Positions 8,989 through 17,014 of a stretch of DNA of 64,000 nucleotides are shown piece after piece. The notes beneath the pieces were generated by a model. The model worked only from the letters and a program-made list of their open reading frames with translations, did no database searches and had not been told where the DNA came from. This DNA comes from Hyphomicrobiales bacterium (lineage in GTDB: Bacteria > Pseudomonadota > Alphaproteobacteria > Rhizobiales > Beijerinckiaceae), in assembly GCA_027489955.1 (NCBI GenBank), contig JAIXYZ010000011.1, positions 248,001 through 312,000 of the forward strand, written 5' to 3'. Position 1 is the first letter of the stretch, and every line of letters begins with the position of its first letter. Made by a program: the position numbers and the translations under genes.

Positions 8989-9871
8989 TGCCGATCTCGG
9001 GCCGGCCATGCTCGGCGTCATCGGCGGATCGGGCGTCTACACGCTCCCCGGCCTGGAAGAGGCCAGGCAGGTCCGCGTGGAGACCCCGTGGGGCGAGCCG
9101 TCCGACGAGATCACCCTGGGCCGCATCGGCGCCACCCGGCTCGCCTTCCTGCCGCGCCACGGACGGGGGCACGTGTTTTCCCCGTCCGACATCAATTACC
9201 GCGCCAATATCGACGCGATGAAGCGCCTGGGCGTGACCGACCTCGTCTCGATCTCGGCCTGCGGGTCGCTCCGCGAGGCGCTTCCACCGGGACGTTTCGT
9301 GCTCGTCGACCAGTTCGTGGACCGGACCGTGCGCCGGGAGAGCTCGTTCTTCAGCCGCGGCTGCGTCGCCCACGTCTCCATGGCCCACCCGGTCGGCCCG
9401 GCCCTGCGCGCGCGCATCGCCAGGGCTGCCGCGGACGAGGGGATCGAGGCGACGCTTGGCGGCACCTATATCTGCATCGAGGGTCCGCAATTCTCGAGCT
9501 TCGCCGAGTCGAAGACGTGGCGGCACCATGGCTATGACGTCATCGGCATGACGAACATGCCCGAGGCCAAGCTCGCCCGCGAAGCCGAGATCACCTATGC
9601 CACCATCGCCATGGTGACCGACTACGATTGCTGGCATCCGGACCACGATGCGGTCGACGTCGCCTCGGTCATCAAGGTCGCGCGCGCCAATGCCGCCAAT
9701 GTCGCCCGCGTCGTCGCGCGGCTGGCGCGGGACTTCCCGGCCCGGCGCGAGCCCTGCCCAGCCGGATCGCACCGCGCGCTCGACGGCGCGATCATGACGG
9801 CCCCCGCCCAGCGCGACCCGGCCGTCCTCGCCCGGCTCGACGCGGTCCTGGGCCGCGTCGGAACGGCCTGA
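8981..9871 (+). CDS. mtnP: S-methyl-5'-thioadenosine phosphorylase
   Basis: 296 aa, starting inside the end of sixA with GGAGG about 8 nt upstream. The protein opens with IGGSGVYTLPGL (phosphate-binding glycine/serine motif), followed by FLPRHGRGH, NYRANIDAMKRLGV, SACGSLRE and the substrate loop YICIEGPQFSS, EVIGMTN-type segment (YDVIGMTNMPEAKLARE) and the late Asp of TDYDCWH that recognises the 6-amino group. These mark MTA phosphorylase within the PNP/MTAP family. It splits 5'-methylthioadenosine with phosphate into adenine and methylthioribose-1-phosphate, recycling the by-product of polyamine synthesis. Cytoplasmic. No other methionine-salvage gene lies in the window. Confidence 0.92.
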   Translation: MADADLGPAMLGVIGGSGVYTLPGLEEARQVRVETPWGEPSDEITLGRIGATRLAFLPRHGRGHVFSPSDINYRANIDAMKRLGVTDLVSISACGSLREALPPGRFVLVDQFVDRTVRRESSFFSRGCVAHVSMAHPVGPALRARIARAAADEGIEATLGGTYICIEGPQFSSFAESKTWRHHGYDVIGMTNMPEAKLAREAEITYATIAMVTDYDCWHPDHDAVDVASVIKVARANAANVARVVARLARDFPARREPCPAGSHRALDGAIMTAPAQRDPAVLARLDAVLGRVGTA

Positions 9872-9883
9872 CGGGCGCGCGGG

Positions 9884-10657
9884 GTGCGAGGCCTTCGCCT
9901 CAAGGCGGGTCTTGCCACCGGATCGGGCCTTGCGCGCGCCCTGGCGACCCGGGCGCTGGAGATTGTCTATCCGCCGACCTGCATCGCCTGCGGCGCGGCG
10001 ACCGGCATGCCGCACGCCCTGTGCCCGGCCTGCTGGTCCGCCATGCCCTTCATCGAGCGCCCTTACTGCGCGCGCCTCGGAACGCCCCTGCCCTACGGCT
10101 CCGGCGACACGCTCCTGTCGCCGGCCGCCATCGCCGACCCTCCGGTCTTCGGCCGCGCCAGGGCCGTGGCGCGCTATGACGGGCCGGCCCGCGACCTGGT
10201 CCATCGGCTCAAATACGGCGACCGCACCGAACTCGCGCGGGCCATGGCGGCGATGATGGTCCGCGCCGGTGCCGAGCTCGTCGCGCAGGCGGACATGATC
10301 GTGCCCGTGCCGCTGCACCGCTGGCGCCTGTGGGGGCGGCGGTTCAACCAGGCGATGCTGCTGGCGGGCGCGGTGGCGAAGGTCTCGGGCCTGCCCTGCG
10401 AGCCCGGCGCGATCCGCCGCGTCAGGCGTACGCGGCCGCAGGTGGGGCTCACCAGGGCCCAGCGCGCCGACAACCTGCAGGGCGCCTTCCGCTGCCCGCC
10501 TGAAGCCCGCGCGGCCCTGGCGGGGCGGAAGGTCCTTCTCGTCGACGACGTGCTGACCACCGGCGCGACCGCCAACGCCGCGAGCCGCGCGCTGTTGCGG
10601 GCCGGCGCCGACCGGGTGGACGTGCTCGCCTTCGCCAGGGTTGCCGGGGAACCGTGA
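9884..10657 (+). CDS. comF: ComF family phosphoribosyltransferase-like protein
   Basis: 257 aa from a GTG start 12 nt after mtnP. A zinc-ribbon-like N-terminus has four cysteines, C33-x2-C36 and C47-x2-C50. The C-terminal half is a type I phosphoribosyltransferase fold: VPVPLHRWRLWGRRFNQ (around 140), then LLVDDVLTTGATANAASR (residues ~215-232), the PRPP-binding loop. ComF-family proteins take part in DNA uptake in naturally competent bacteria; in alphaproteobacteria the role is not settled. No competence genes are nearby. The gene lies next to grxC, an arrangement common in this class. Confidence 0.88.
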   Translation: MRGLRLKAGLATGSGLARALATRALEIVYPPTCIACGAATGMPHALCPACWSAMPFIERPYCARLGTPLPYGSGDTLLSPAAIADPPVFGRARAVARYDGPARDLVHRLKYGDRTELARAMAAMMVRAGAELVAQADMIVPVPLHRWRLWGRRFNQAMLLAGAVAKVSGLPCEPGAIRRVRRTRPQVGLTRAQRADNLQGAFRCPPEARAALAGRKVLLVDDVLTTGATANAASRALLRAGADRVDVLAFARVAGEP

Positions 10658-10708
10658 CATCCCAATATCCCCCAAACGAACCCCGCCTGCCCCCTTTTGG
10701 AGACGCCG

Positions 10709-10966
10709 ATGCCGCCGGTCGTGATCTACACCCGCTCCACCTGCCCCTATTGCCATTCGGCCAAGCAGCTTCTGACCCGCAAGGGCGTGTCCTTCGAGGA
10801 GATCGAGATCACGGGGCGGGACGACGTGCGCAGCGAGATGATCGCCAAGGCGAACGGGCGGACCACGGTGCCGCAGATCTTCATCGGCGAGACCCATGTG
10901 GGCGGCTGCGACGACCTTTACGCGCTGGAAGGGCGCGGCGGGCTCGACCCGCTCCTGGCGGCGTGA
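10709..10966 (+). CDS. grxC: Glutaredoxin 3
   Basis: 85 aa. The start at 10709 has GGAG 7 nt upstream and gives the exact N-terminus of GrxC (MPPVVIYTRSTCPYC); an ATG four codons earlier overlaps the SD. The active site CPYC is Cys12/Cys15; TVPQIFIGETHVGGCDDL (residues ~55-72) is the cis-proline and glutathione-binding region. It reduces protein disulfides and mixed disulfides with glutathione in the cytoplasm. It follows comF by 51 nt and precedes the amidase gene by 64 nt. Confidence 0.95.
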   Translation: MPPVVIYTRSTCPYCHSAKQLLTRKGVSFEEIEITGRDDVRSEMIAKANGRTTVPQIFIGETHVGGCDDLYALEGRGGLDPLLAA

Positions 10967-11030
10967 AGGGGTGACCGGCCGGCCCCGCCGGCCTATCCTT
11001 GAACCGCGAACGTCCAGGGAGACCCGCGAC

Positions 11031-11885
11031 ATGACCCAGTCCGCCACCTTCGTGGCCGCCGTCGTCCAGATGCGCTCCACGCGTGACCCGGCCCGCAACC
11101 GCGACGACGCCGTGGCGCTGGTGCGCGAGGCGGCCGACCGGGGCGCGGACTATGTGCAGACCCCGGAAATGACGTCGCTGGTCGAGCGCGACCGCGCCCG
11201 CCTCTTCGCGGCGGTCGGCCCGGAGGAGAGCGATCCGACGCTCGCCGCCCTGCGCGAGGTGGCCTGCGAGCGCCGGATCGTCGTCCATATCGGCTCGATC
11301 GCCATCAAGGTGGGCGACAGGATCGCCAACCGCGCTTTCGTCATCGACGCCGCCGGCCAGATCACGGCGCGCTATGACAAGATCCATCTGTTCGATGTCG
11401 ACCTGCCCAACGGTGAGAGCTGGCGCGAATCGGCGACCTATACCGGGGGTTCGGAGGCCGTCGTCGCCGCCCTGCCCTGGGGCGGGCTTGGCCTGTCGAT
11501 CTGCTACGACCTGCGCTTCCCCTACCTGTTCCGCGCCGAGGCGGATGCGGGCGCCTCGATCCTGGCCGCCCCCGCCTGCTTCACGCGCCAGACAGGCGAA
11601 GCGCACTGGCACATCCTCCAGCGCGCCCGCGCCATCGAGAACGGCGCCTTCGTGATCTCCGCCGCCCAGTGCGGAACGCACGAGGACGGCCGGGAGACCT
11701 ATGGCCATTCGCTGATCGTCGATCCCTGGGGCCGCGTCCTCGCCGATGCCGGCACCGAGGTCGGGATCGCGCTGGCAGAGATCGACATGGGGCTCGTTGC
11801 CGACGCCCGCGGCCGCATCCCGACGCTCAGCCACACGAGGCCCGTTCCGGTCGCGGCGCCGGGCCCGGTGCGCGAAGTGGCCTGA
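11031..11885 (+). CDS. Carbon-nitrogen hydrolase (Nit / deaminated-glutathione amidase type)
   Basis: 284 aa, ATG preceded by AGGGAGA. The catalytic triad of the nitrilase superfamily is complete: Glu46 (TPEMTS), Lys117 (YDKIHLFDVD) and Cys158 (SICYDLRFP). The KIHLFDVD and CYDLRFP patterns are those of the Nit1/Nit2 branch, which hydrolyses deaminated glutathione or omega-amides such as 2-oxoglutaramate, and not of true nitrilases. A place behind grxC fits glutathione repair. The stop lies 4 nt from the convergent MarR gene. Confidence 0.88.
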   Translation: MTQSATFVAAVVQMRSTRDPARNRDDAVALVREAADRGADYVQTPEMTSLVERDRARLFAAVGPEESDPTLAALREVACERRIVVHIGSIAIKVGDRIANRAFVIDAAGQITARYDKIHLFDVDLPNGESWRESATYTGGSEAVVAALPWGGLGLSICYDLRFPYLFRAEADAGASILAAPACFTRQTGEAHWHILQRARAIENGAFVISAAQCGTHEDGRETYGHSLIVDPWGRVLADAGTEVGIALAEIDMGLVADARGRIPTLSHTRPVPVAAPGPVREVA

Positions 11886-11889
11886 CGGC

Positions 11890-12333
11890 TCAGCGACGCC
11901 GGTCCAGATCCTGACGCAGGGCGACGAGCGGCGCGATCGCCGCCTCGATCGTCTGGGCTCCGAGCCTTGCCTCGATGTCCGCCATGATCGGCCGCAGGGC
12001 GGCGATGCAGTCCTCCCGCATCGCCCGCCCGGCCTCCGTGATCGCAACGATCCGCCCGCGACCGTCCGATTCGTCGGGGGAGAGGGCGACGAGCCCCTTC
12101 GCCTCCAGGCGCGAGAGCGTGCTCGTCATCGTCCCCCGCGAGACCTGGAACGCGCTGGCGAGGTCCGAGGGCCTGCGCGTCCCGCCCAGGCGCACGAAGT
12201 GGTTCAGCACCGTGAACTGCGCCAGCGTCATGCCCTCCGGCATCACGCGCTCGAACAGCGTCGCGCTGAGTTGCGCGACGATTCCGACCTCGTTCAGGAG
12301 GCGGAAGACGGAGTCAGGCGGGCTTTGGCTCAT
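11890..12333 (-). CDS. MarR family transcriptional regulator
   Basis: 147 aa. The start at 12333 gives a typical length; it overlaps the 3' end of the nitroreductase gene by 20 nt, indicating one transcript. The winged helix-turn-helix covers residues ~35-105 (LAQFTVLNHFVRLG, RRPSDLASAFQVSRGTMTSTLSRLEAKGLV, then the wing DESDGRGRIVAIT). MarR proteins bind palindromes as dimers and release DNA on ligand or oxidant binding. The repeat array upstream of the operon (13491-13521) is the probable autoregulatory operator. Confidence 0.88.
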   Translation of the reverse strand: MSQSPPDSVFRLLNEVGIVAQLSATLFERVMPEGMTLAQFTVLNHFVRLGGTRRPSDLASAFQVSRGTMTSTLSRLEAKGLVALSPDESDGRGRIVAITEAGRAMREDCIAALRPIMADIEARLGAQTIEAAIAPLVALRQDLDRRR

Positions 12334-13474
12334 GGGAGCGGATGCGGGTTCCGGCCGGCCAGCGGGGCGAAGGCGGCACCGCCGGACCATAGCCCAGCCG
12401 CGCGAGCATGTGCAGCCGCGCCGGCGAGGCGACGCCCAGGGCCCGGTCGAGGGCGACGCGGGTGCCGTCCATCTCCGGAAATTCCTGCAGCGCCTGGCTT
12501 ACCGGGTGAAGCGATAGCCCCAGCGAGGCCGCCAGCAGATTGGCGCGCAAATACGCCCTGCCCGCTGCGAGCTGCCCGGCGCGGCCCGAATCGACGGCGG
12601 TCACCGTGAGATAGGCGCCGGTGGCCGCCAGCATCGCGCGGTACATCTCGAAGCCCTGCCGCCAGGCGATCGATTCGGGCGAGGCCATGGCCTCGCGGGT
12701 CAGGGAACCGGCCAGCGCCAGCGCTTCCAGAACCGGACCGCCGAGGGAGATGCCGTCGGGATTGGCCTCGATCTCGCGGCGGCCGATGCGCATGAGGTCC
12801 ACGCTTTCCCTGTGCGTGCGCGGCGTCGCGGCTTCGATCTGCCAGGCCTGCCAGGTGAGATCGCGGATCGTGGCCACGCGCGCAGGGTCCGCGACGACGG
12901 CGACCGCGACCTCGCCGCCCGAGAGCCGCTCCAGCGCGGCAACCGCGTCGGGCGGCACCGGCCGGGCGGCATCGAACGGCTTCTTCGTGGAACGTCGCTC
13001 CCGCACATGGGCGAAGAGCGGATCGGGCGGGACCTGCGCGGAGACCGGCTCCAGCCGCGCAATCGGGCGGGCATCGAGCCGTGGGCCTGGCTCTCCTTCG
13101 GGAAACGGCATCACGGCGAGCCCGAGGCCGAGCCGGCTGGCGGCGAGCGAAGCCAGTTCCACGAATGCGCCGAGCCCGATCACGATCTGCCGGTCCTGCG
13201 GATCGGTCTGCGGCAGCCGGCGGTCGAGGTCGCAGTACAGAACCATTACCCCGTCGGGCAGCAACTCGACGATCCAGGGCTGGCGGTTGTGGGGGCTGGG
13301 GGCGAGCACCGCATGCTCGACGATGAACAGGCGGGGATCGCCCTGCGAAAGCCCCGCATCCCGCCATGGCGCCAGGGCGCGGGCGGGGCTGCGGGTCAGG
13401 GTGAACGCGGTGGCGCCCGTGGCGAGGGCAAGACCGCCAGCGGCACCGGCGACCAGAAAAGTCCTGCGGTTCAT
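12314..13474 (-). CDS. Exported nitroreductase-family protein (Acg-like)
   Basis: 386 aa. The N-terminus [24 protein letters not shown] carries a twin arginine and a hydrophobic core, suggesting Tat export or anchoring. The rest resembles the Acg/nitroreductase group: VEHAVLAPSPHNRQPW (around residue 52) is the FMN-phosphate-binding motif, and ERRSTKKPF near residue 160 is the start of the second nitroreductase half. The internal duplication and loss of some FMN contacts are typical of Acg, which may sequester flavin. The first gene of an operon with a MarR regulator. Activity (reductase versus flavin storage) cannot be told from sequence. Confidence 0.8.
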   Translation of the reverse strand: MNRRTFLVAGAAGGLALATGATAFTLTRSPARALAPWRDAGLSQGDPRLFIVEHAVLAPSPHNRQPWIVELLPDGVMVLYCDLDRRLPQTDPQDRQIVIGLGAFVELASLAASRLGLGLAVMPFPEGEPGPRLDARPIARLEPVSAQVPPDPLFAHVRERRSTKKPFDAARPVPPDAVAALERLSGGEVAVAVVADPARVATIRDLTWQAWQIEAATPRTHRESVDLMRIGRREIEANPDGISLGGPVLEALALAGSLTREAMASPESIAWRQGFEMYRAMLAATGAYLTVTAVDSGRAGQLAAGRAYLRANLLAASLGLSLHPVSQALQEFPEMDGTRVALDRALGVASPARLHMLARLGYGPAVPPSPRWPAGTRIRSHEPKPA

Positions 13475-13490
13475 GACGGCCTCTGATTTG

Positions 13491-13521
13491 ATATCGAACT
13501 AAATAGTTCTATATCGAACTA
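13491..13521. promoter_or_regulatory. Repeat operator upstream of nitroreductase-marR
   Basis: ATATCGAACTA occurs twice (13491-13501 and 13511-13521), exactly 20 bp apart; between them lies TAGTTC (13504-13509), so GAACTA-AA-TAGTTC (13496-13509) is a perfect inverted repeat and TAGTTC with the next GAACTA forms a second. Three half-sites on one DNA face suit two MarR dimers. The array begins 17 nt upstream of the nitroreductase start codon. Confidence 0.7.
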
Positions 13522-13580
13522 CATGGGCCGATGCAAGGAAGCCCGCGGGGCCTTGGTGCGGTAAGGGACATGCCGCCGGA

Positions 13581-15038
13581 TCAGGCGGCTTTCAGCGTCC
13601 TGGCGAAGGATTCCACCCGCGCCTTGAGCTCGCCGGATGCGGACTTGACCGCAGCCGAGGCGGCCAGCACGTCGCGCGCGGCCTGGCTCGTCGCCACCGT
13701 CGAGGTGGTGGCGCTCTCGACGAAATCGCCCATGGTGCGCGCATTGCCCGCCACGAGGCCGGACGCGGCGGAAATGTCGGCGGCGGCGGTCTGCTGCTCG
13801 ACGACGGCATTGAGGATCGCGCGGGCATGCGCGTCCACGCTGACCATGGAGGTCGCCATGCCGCGCACCACCTGCGCCATGGTCTCGGACGCGCCGCGCA
13901 TCTGGGAGACGTAGTCGACGATCGTGTCGACCGCCTTGTTGGTCTGGTCCGCCAGGGCCTTCACCTCCTGGGCCACGATGGCGAAGCCGCGGCCGGCATC
14001 CCCCGCGCGGGCAGCCTCGATCGTCGCGTTGAGCGCCAGAAGGTTGGTCTGCTCGGCGAAGGAGCGGATCAGCCGCACCACGCCGTCGATTTCCCGCATC
14101 ACGGTCTCGTGCCGGTCCAGCTCCCGGCCGGACGCGGCCGCGACGTCGACACCCGTCGCCGCCATGCGGGCGGCATCGTTCATGCGCTCGGTCACCTCGG
14201 CGAGGGACTCGACCAGCGCTCCGGCGGACGCGGCGACGCGCGCCATCTCCTCCACCGAGTGGCTGGCGCGCTGCTGGGCGTCCATCGCGGTGCGCGAGGA
14301 GGCGCTGGCGGCGACGTCGAGCCGGCTGCTGGTCGTGTCGAGCACGCCGGCCGTGTCGCCGATCCGGGCGATGAGGCTGCCCATGTCGGACCGGAACGCG
14401 TCGATTTCGGCCTGCAGGCGCATCCGCTCCTCGCTCTCCGCGTTGGCACGGTCGCGATGGGCCTCGGCCGCGCTGCGGGCGTTCGCCTCGGCCCCGGCGG
14501 CTTGCTCCAGCGCCGCGTCGGTCCGCGCGAAGGCGGTGACGAGCAGATGCGTCAGGCCGACAAGCGCCACGACCTCCACCGCCACGATGCCGCCATGCAG
14601 CAGGACGCGCGAGAGGTCGGATGCGGTGGGGAACACCGCGGCCGGATAGAACTGGTTGAGCAGAAGATGGTGGACGACGATGAAGGCGGCGCCGATCACG
14701 AGCGAGCGCCAGCAGCACCAGGCCGCGCTCATGGCCAGGAGCGCGAAGAACGACATGTGCATGTCGATCACGAGCGGAGTGCCCTCCGCGAAGGCAAGGC
14801 CCAGCGCCGCCACCATGCACAGGCACAGCGTGTTGACGATGCGCGTTTCCACCGCGATGGGCGCGATCGCCCGGCAGGCGGCGGCCGCGACGGCCGTCGT
14901 GAGCGCGATGCAGGCGATGGCGACCCCGTGTGGGGCGTCGGTCACCACCGCCGCGAGCGCGATGGCAAGAGGCGTCGCGGTGCCAAATAGGGTCAGCCAG
15001 CGCCCGGCGGCGTGGCGCACGCGCTCGATCTGGGTCAT
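13581..15038 (-). CDS. Methyl-accepting chemotaxis protein with membrane-embedded sensor
   Basis: 485 aa; ATG at 15038 preceded by AAGGAG. Six predicted membrane helices fill residues ~14-185, with almost no periplasmic domain. The membrane part has conserved histidines: [11 protein letters not shown] (near 102) and [16 protein letters not shown] (near 130), a pattern shared by a group of bacterial MCPs and cyclases with an intramembrane sensor. There is no HAMP domain; a coiled coil leads directly to the signalling domain, whose hairpin tip contains [21 protein letters not shown]. No CheW/CheA gene is in the window. The start overlaps the stop of the small secreted protein gene by 4 nt (ATGA), so translation is coupled. 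The ligand is unknown. Confidence 0.9.
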   Translation of the reverse strand: MTQIERVRHAAGRWLTLFGTATPLAIALAAVVTDAPHGVAIACIALTTAVAAAACRAIAPIAVETRIVNTLCLCMVAALGLAFAEGTPLVIDMHMSFFALLAMSAAWCCWRSLVIGAAFIVVHHLLLNQFYPAAVFPTASDLSRVLLHGGIVAVEVVALVGLTHLLVTAFARTDAALEQAAGAEANARSAAEAHRDRANAESEERMRLQAEIDAFRSDMGSLIARIGDTAGVLDTTSSRLDVAASASSRTAMDAQQRASHSVEEMARVAASAGALVESLAEVTERMNDAARMAATGVDVAAASGRELDRHETVMREIDGVVRLIRSFAEQTNLLALNATIEAARAGDAGRGFAIVAQEVKALADQTNKAVDTIVDYVSQMRGASETMAQVVRGMATSMVSVDAHARAILNAVVEQQTAAADISAASGLVAGNARTMGDFVESATTSTVATSQAARDVLAASAAVKSASGELKARVESFARTLKAA

Positions 15039-15343
15039 GCGCCCGCTCCTTCCGGCGTGCAGCCGAACGCCGCGACCGGCGACAGGACGAGCCCGCCGCG
15101 CCGTAGCACCTCGGCCCGGAAGTCCGGACCGCCGTCGCCGACGGCTACCGCGGCATACGCGCCCGACCGGACGATCGTGCCGCCCGCCGAGGCGATTAGC
15201 GAGACGGCATCGGTCCCGGCGAAGGGCAGGGCGAGGACCGCGACCGGACCGGACTGCGCAGGCAGCAGCCGGGGCGCGGCTGCGCCGCCCGTCGCGAGCC
15301 CGAATGCAAGGACCACGGCGCCTGAGCGCAAAAGTGTCGACAT
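15035..15343 (-). CDS. Small secreted protein of unknown function, coupled to MCP gene
   Basis: 102 aa. Start at 15343 gives a signal peptide ([23 protein letters not shown], cleavage near residue 23). The mature part of about 79 residues has [36 protein letters not shown] and ends [13 protein letters not shown], with one cysteine. No catalytic motif is visible and I recognise no named family. It ends in an ATGA overlap with the chemoreceptor start, so the two are one translational unit. Given the coupling, a periplasmic partner of the receptor is a reasonable hypothesis, but only that. The ATG itself lies in a perfect 7-bp hairpin (15342-15362). Confidence 0.7.
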   Translation of the reverse strand: MSTLLRSGAVVLAFGLATGGAAAPRLLPAQSGPVAVLALPFAGTDAVSLIASAGGTIVRSGAYAAVAVGDGGPDFRAEVLRRGGLVLSPVAAFGCTPEGAGA

Positions 15344-15362
15344 GCCGCCACCCAAGCGGCAT
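15342..15362 (-). promoter_or_regulatory. Hairpin enclosing the start codon of the small secreted protein gene
   Basis: On the minus strand ATGCCGC, a 7-nt loop TTGGGTG, then GCGGCAT whose last bases are the start ATG. The purine-rich loop is also the only SD candidate. The fold could restrict initiation. This is a structural observation only. Confidence 0.4.
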
Positions 15363-15515
15363 TTCCGAAAGATTCCATTAACGATGCAGAGCCCAGTTCC
15401 GCACGGGAAGCATGCAGTTTTGCAACCGCCATATCCCGTCCCGCAACCTGAAGTGGAACTTCTGGCGCGAGCCGTTCGCCGGGTTGCTGTGTCCGGCCTG
15501 TCAGGGGCTGGCCGC

Positions 15516-16016
15516 TCAGCCCGTCCGTGCGGCGGCCAGGAGGTCGTCGAGATCGAGCCGCTGGGTGACCATGGCGAGCTGTCCGTTCTCGTCCCGCGGC
15601 CATTCCGCCTCCGGCCGGTCCCGGTAGAGCTCGATGCCGTTGCCGTCCGGATCGCGCAGGTACAGCGCCTCGCTGACGCCGTGGTCGCTGGCACCGTCCA
15701 GCGGCACGCCGGCCCGGACGAGACGCATCAGCGCATCCGCCAGGTCGGCGCGCGTGGGATAGAGGATCGCCACGTGGAACAGCCCGGTCGTGCCGGGAGG
15801 CGGCGGCGAGCCGCCTTTGCTCTCCCAGGTGTTCAGCCCGATATGATGGTGATAGCCGCCGGCGGACACGAAGGCCGCCTGGCCGCCATAGCGCTGCTGG
15901 AGCTCGAAGCCCAGCACGTCGCAATAGAACGCGATGGCGCGCTCCAGGTCCGCGACCTTGAGATGGACATGGCCGATGCGGGTACCGGCGGCGATGGGAC
16001 GTGCGTGGGCGGACAT
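15516..16016 (-). CDS. VOC-family dioxygenase/glyoxalase-like protein
   Basis: 166 aa. Begins with GTRIGHVHLKVADLERAIAFYCDVLGFEL, the first beta-alpha-beta-beta-beta module of the vicinal oxygen chelate fold; metal ligands look conserved: His in GHVHLKV, His in FHVAILYP, and Glu in GNGIELYRDRP. The pattern GGYHHHIGLNTWESKGG is typical of CatE-like extradiol dioxygenase homologues in this family. Substrate cannot be assigned. The gene stands alone, convergent with nothing and 172 nt downstream of the small secreted protein gene in the same direction (minus). Confidence 0.85.
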   Translation of the reverse strand: MSAHARPIAAGTRIGHVHLKVADLERAIAFYCDVLGFELQQRYGGQAAFVSAGGYHHHIGLNTWESKGGSPPPPGTTGLFHVAILYPTRADLADALMRLVRAGVPLDGASDHGVSEALYLRDPDGNGIELYRDRPEAEWPRDENGQLAMVTQRLDLDDLLAAARTG

Positions 16017-16084
16017 GGGCTATGGCTCCTGACCGCCCGACAGTGCGCCCGGCGCGATGCAAACGGAAGGCGCCCGGCGCACAT

Positions 16085-16100
16085 GCCCGCTTGCGCGGGC
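16085..16100 (-). terminator. Hairpin behind ubiG
   Basis: GCCCGC-TTGC-GCGGGC, 6-bp stem, 5 nt beyond the ubiG stop. No T tract follows, so termination strength is doubtful. Confidence 0.35.
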
Positions 16101-16104
16101 GCAA

Positions 16105-16845
16105 TCACGCCTCCGGCTTCAGCGCCGTCAGCATGTAGTTCACGTCCGTGTCGGAGGAGAGCGACCAACGGTCGGCCACGGGATTGTAGATGACGCCCGC
16201 CTCGCCGTCCGGGGTCAGCCCGTGGGCCGCGATCGCGTCGGCCAGTTCGTCCGGCGTCAGGAAGCGCTTCCAGTCATGGGTGCCGCGGGGCAGCCAGCGC
16301 AGGACGTATTCCGCACCGACGATGGCGAGCGCGAAGCTCTTCAGCGTGCGGTTGAGCGTCGCCATGACCAGAAGCCCGCCCGGCTTCACGGCGGCGCAGC
16401 AGGAGCCGACGAAGGCGTCCACGTCCGACACGTGCTCGACCACCTCCATCGCCAGGACGACGTCGAAGCGCTCGCCGGCGGCGACGGCATCCTCGATCGT
16501 GCCCTCCCGGAACGCGGCGGACGTGCCGGTCCGCTCCGCCTGGAGCCGCGCGACGGCGACGTTGGCGGGCGCGGGGTCGATCCCGGTCACGTCGGCACCG
16601 AGCCGGGCGAGCGGAAGCGAGAGCACGCCGCCCCCGCAGCCGACATCGGCAATGCTCAGCCCGGCGAGCGCGTCGGGTCCCTGCGGGTCGCGGCGGAAGC
16701 GGGCGCAGGCCTCGTGGCGGATATAGGCGAGACGCACCGGGTTGAACCGGTGCAGCACCTTCATGGGCCCCTTCGGATCCCACCAGGTATCCGCCATGGC
16801 CTCGAACCGGGCCACCTCGTCCGCGTCGATCGTGGAGGCGTGCAT
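16105..16845 (-). CDS. ubiG: Ubiquinone biosynthesis O-methyltransferase UbiG
   Basis: 246 aa from ATG at 16845. N-terminal signature VARFEAMADTWWDPKGPMKVLHRFNPVRL is diagnostic of UbiG/Coq3; the SAM site is IADVGCGGGVLSLPLARLG (residues ~65-83) with VTGIDPAP as motif 'post I', and VLAMEVVEHV around residue 130. The enzyme performs both O-methylations in ubiquinone synthesis. It diverges from lysC, an arrangement conserved in Hyphomicrobiales. Membrane-associated cytoplasmic enzyme. Confidence 0.95.
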   Translation of the reverse strand: MHASTIDADEVARFEAMADTWWDPKGPMKVLHRFNPVRLAYIRHEACARFRRDPQGPDALAGLSIADVGCGGGVLSLPLARLGADVTGIDPAPANVAVARLQAERTGTSAAFREGTIEDAVAAGERFDVVLAMEVVEHVSDVDAFVGSCCAAVKPGGLLVMATLNRTLKSFALAIVGAEYVLRWLPRGTHDWKRFLTPDELADAIAAHGLTPDGEAGVIYNPVADRWSLSSDTDVNYMLTALKPEA

Positions 16846-16901
16846 CGTCGTCGTCGCTCGTCGCTGTGCGCCCTCGGGCGCCGGATCGCCGGCCTGCCGA
16901 A

Positions 16902-16929
16902 TTGACAGGCGGGCGAGCCTTCCTATACG
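16902..16929 (+). promoter_or_regulatory. Predicted sigma-70 promoter of lysC
   Basis: TTGACA (16902-16907), 16-bp spacer, TATACG (16924-16929), leaving a leader of roughly 80 nt before lysC. I saw no lysine riboswitch fold in so short a leader. Confidence 0.65.
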
Positions 16930-17014
16930 CGCCTTTTCGCGCCGGGTCGCGCCCTCGGGGCTGCGGCCGTCCGGCGCGCTCGATTTTTCTGGTACCGCGA
17001 GGGGCGGCAGCGGC

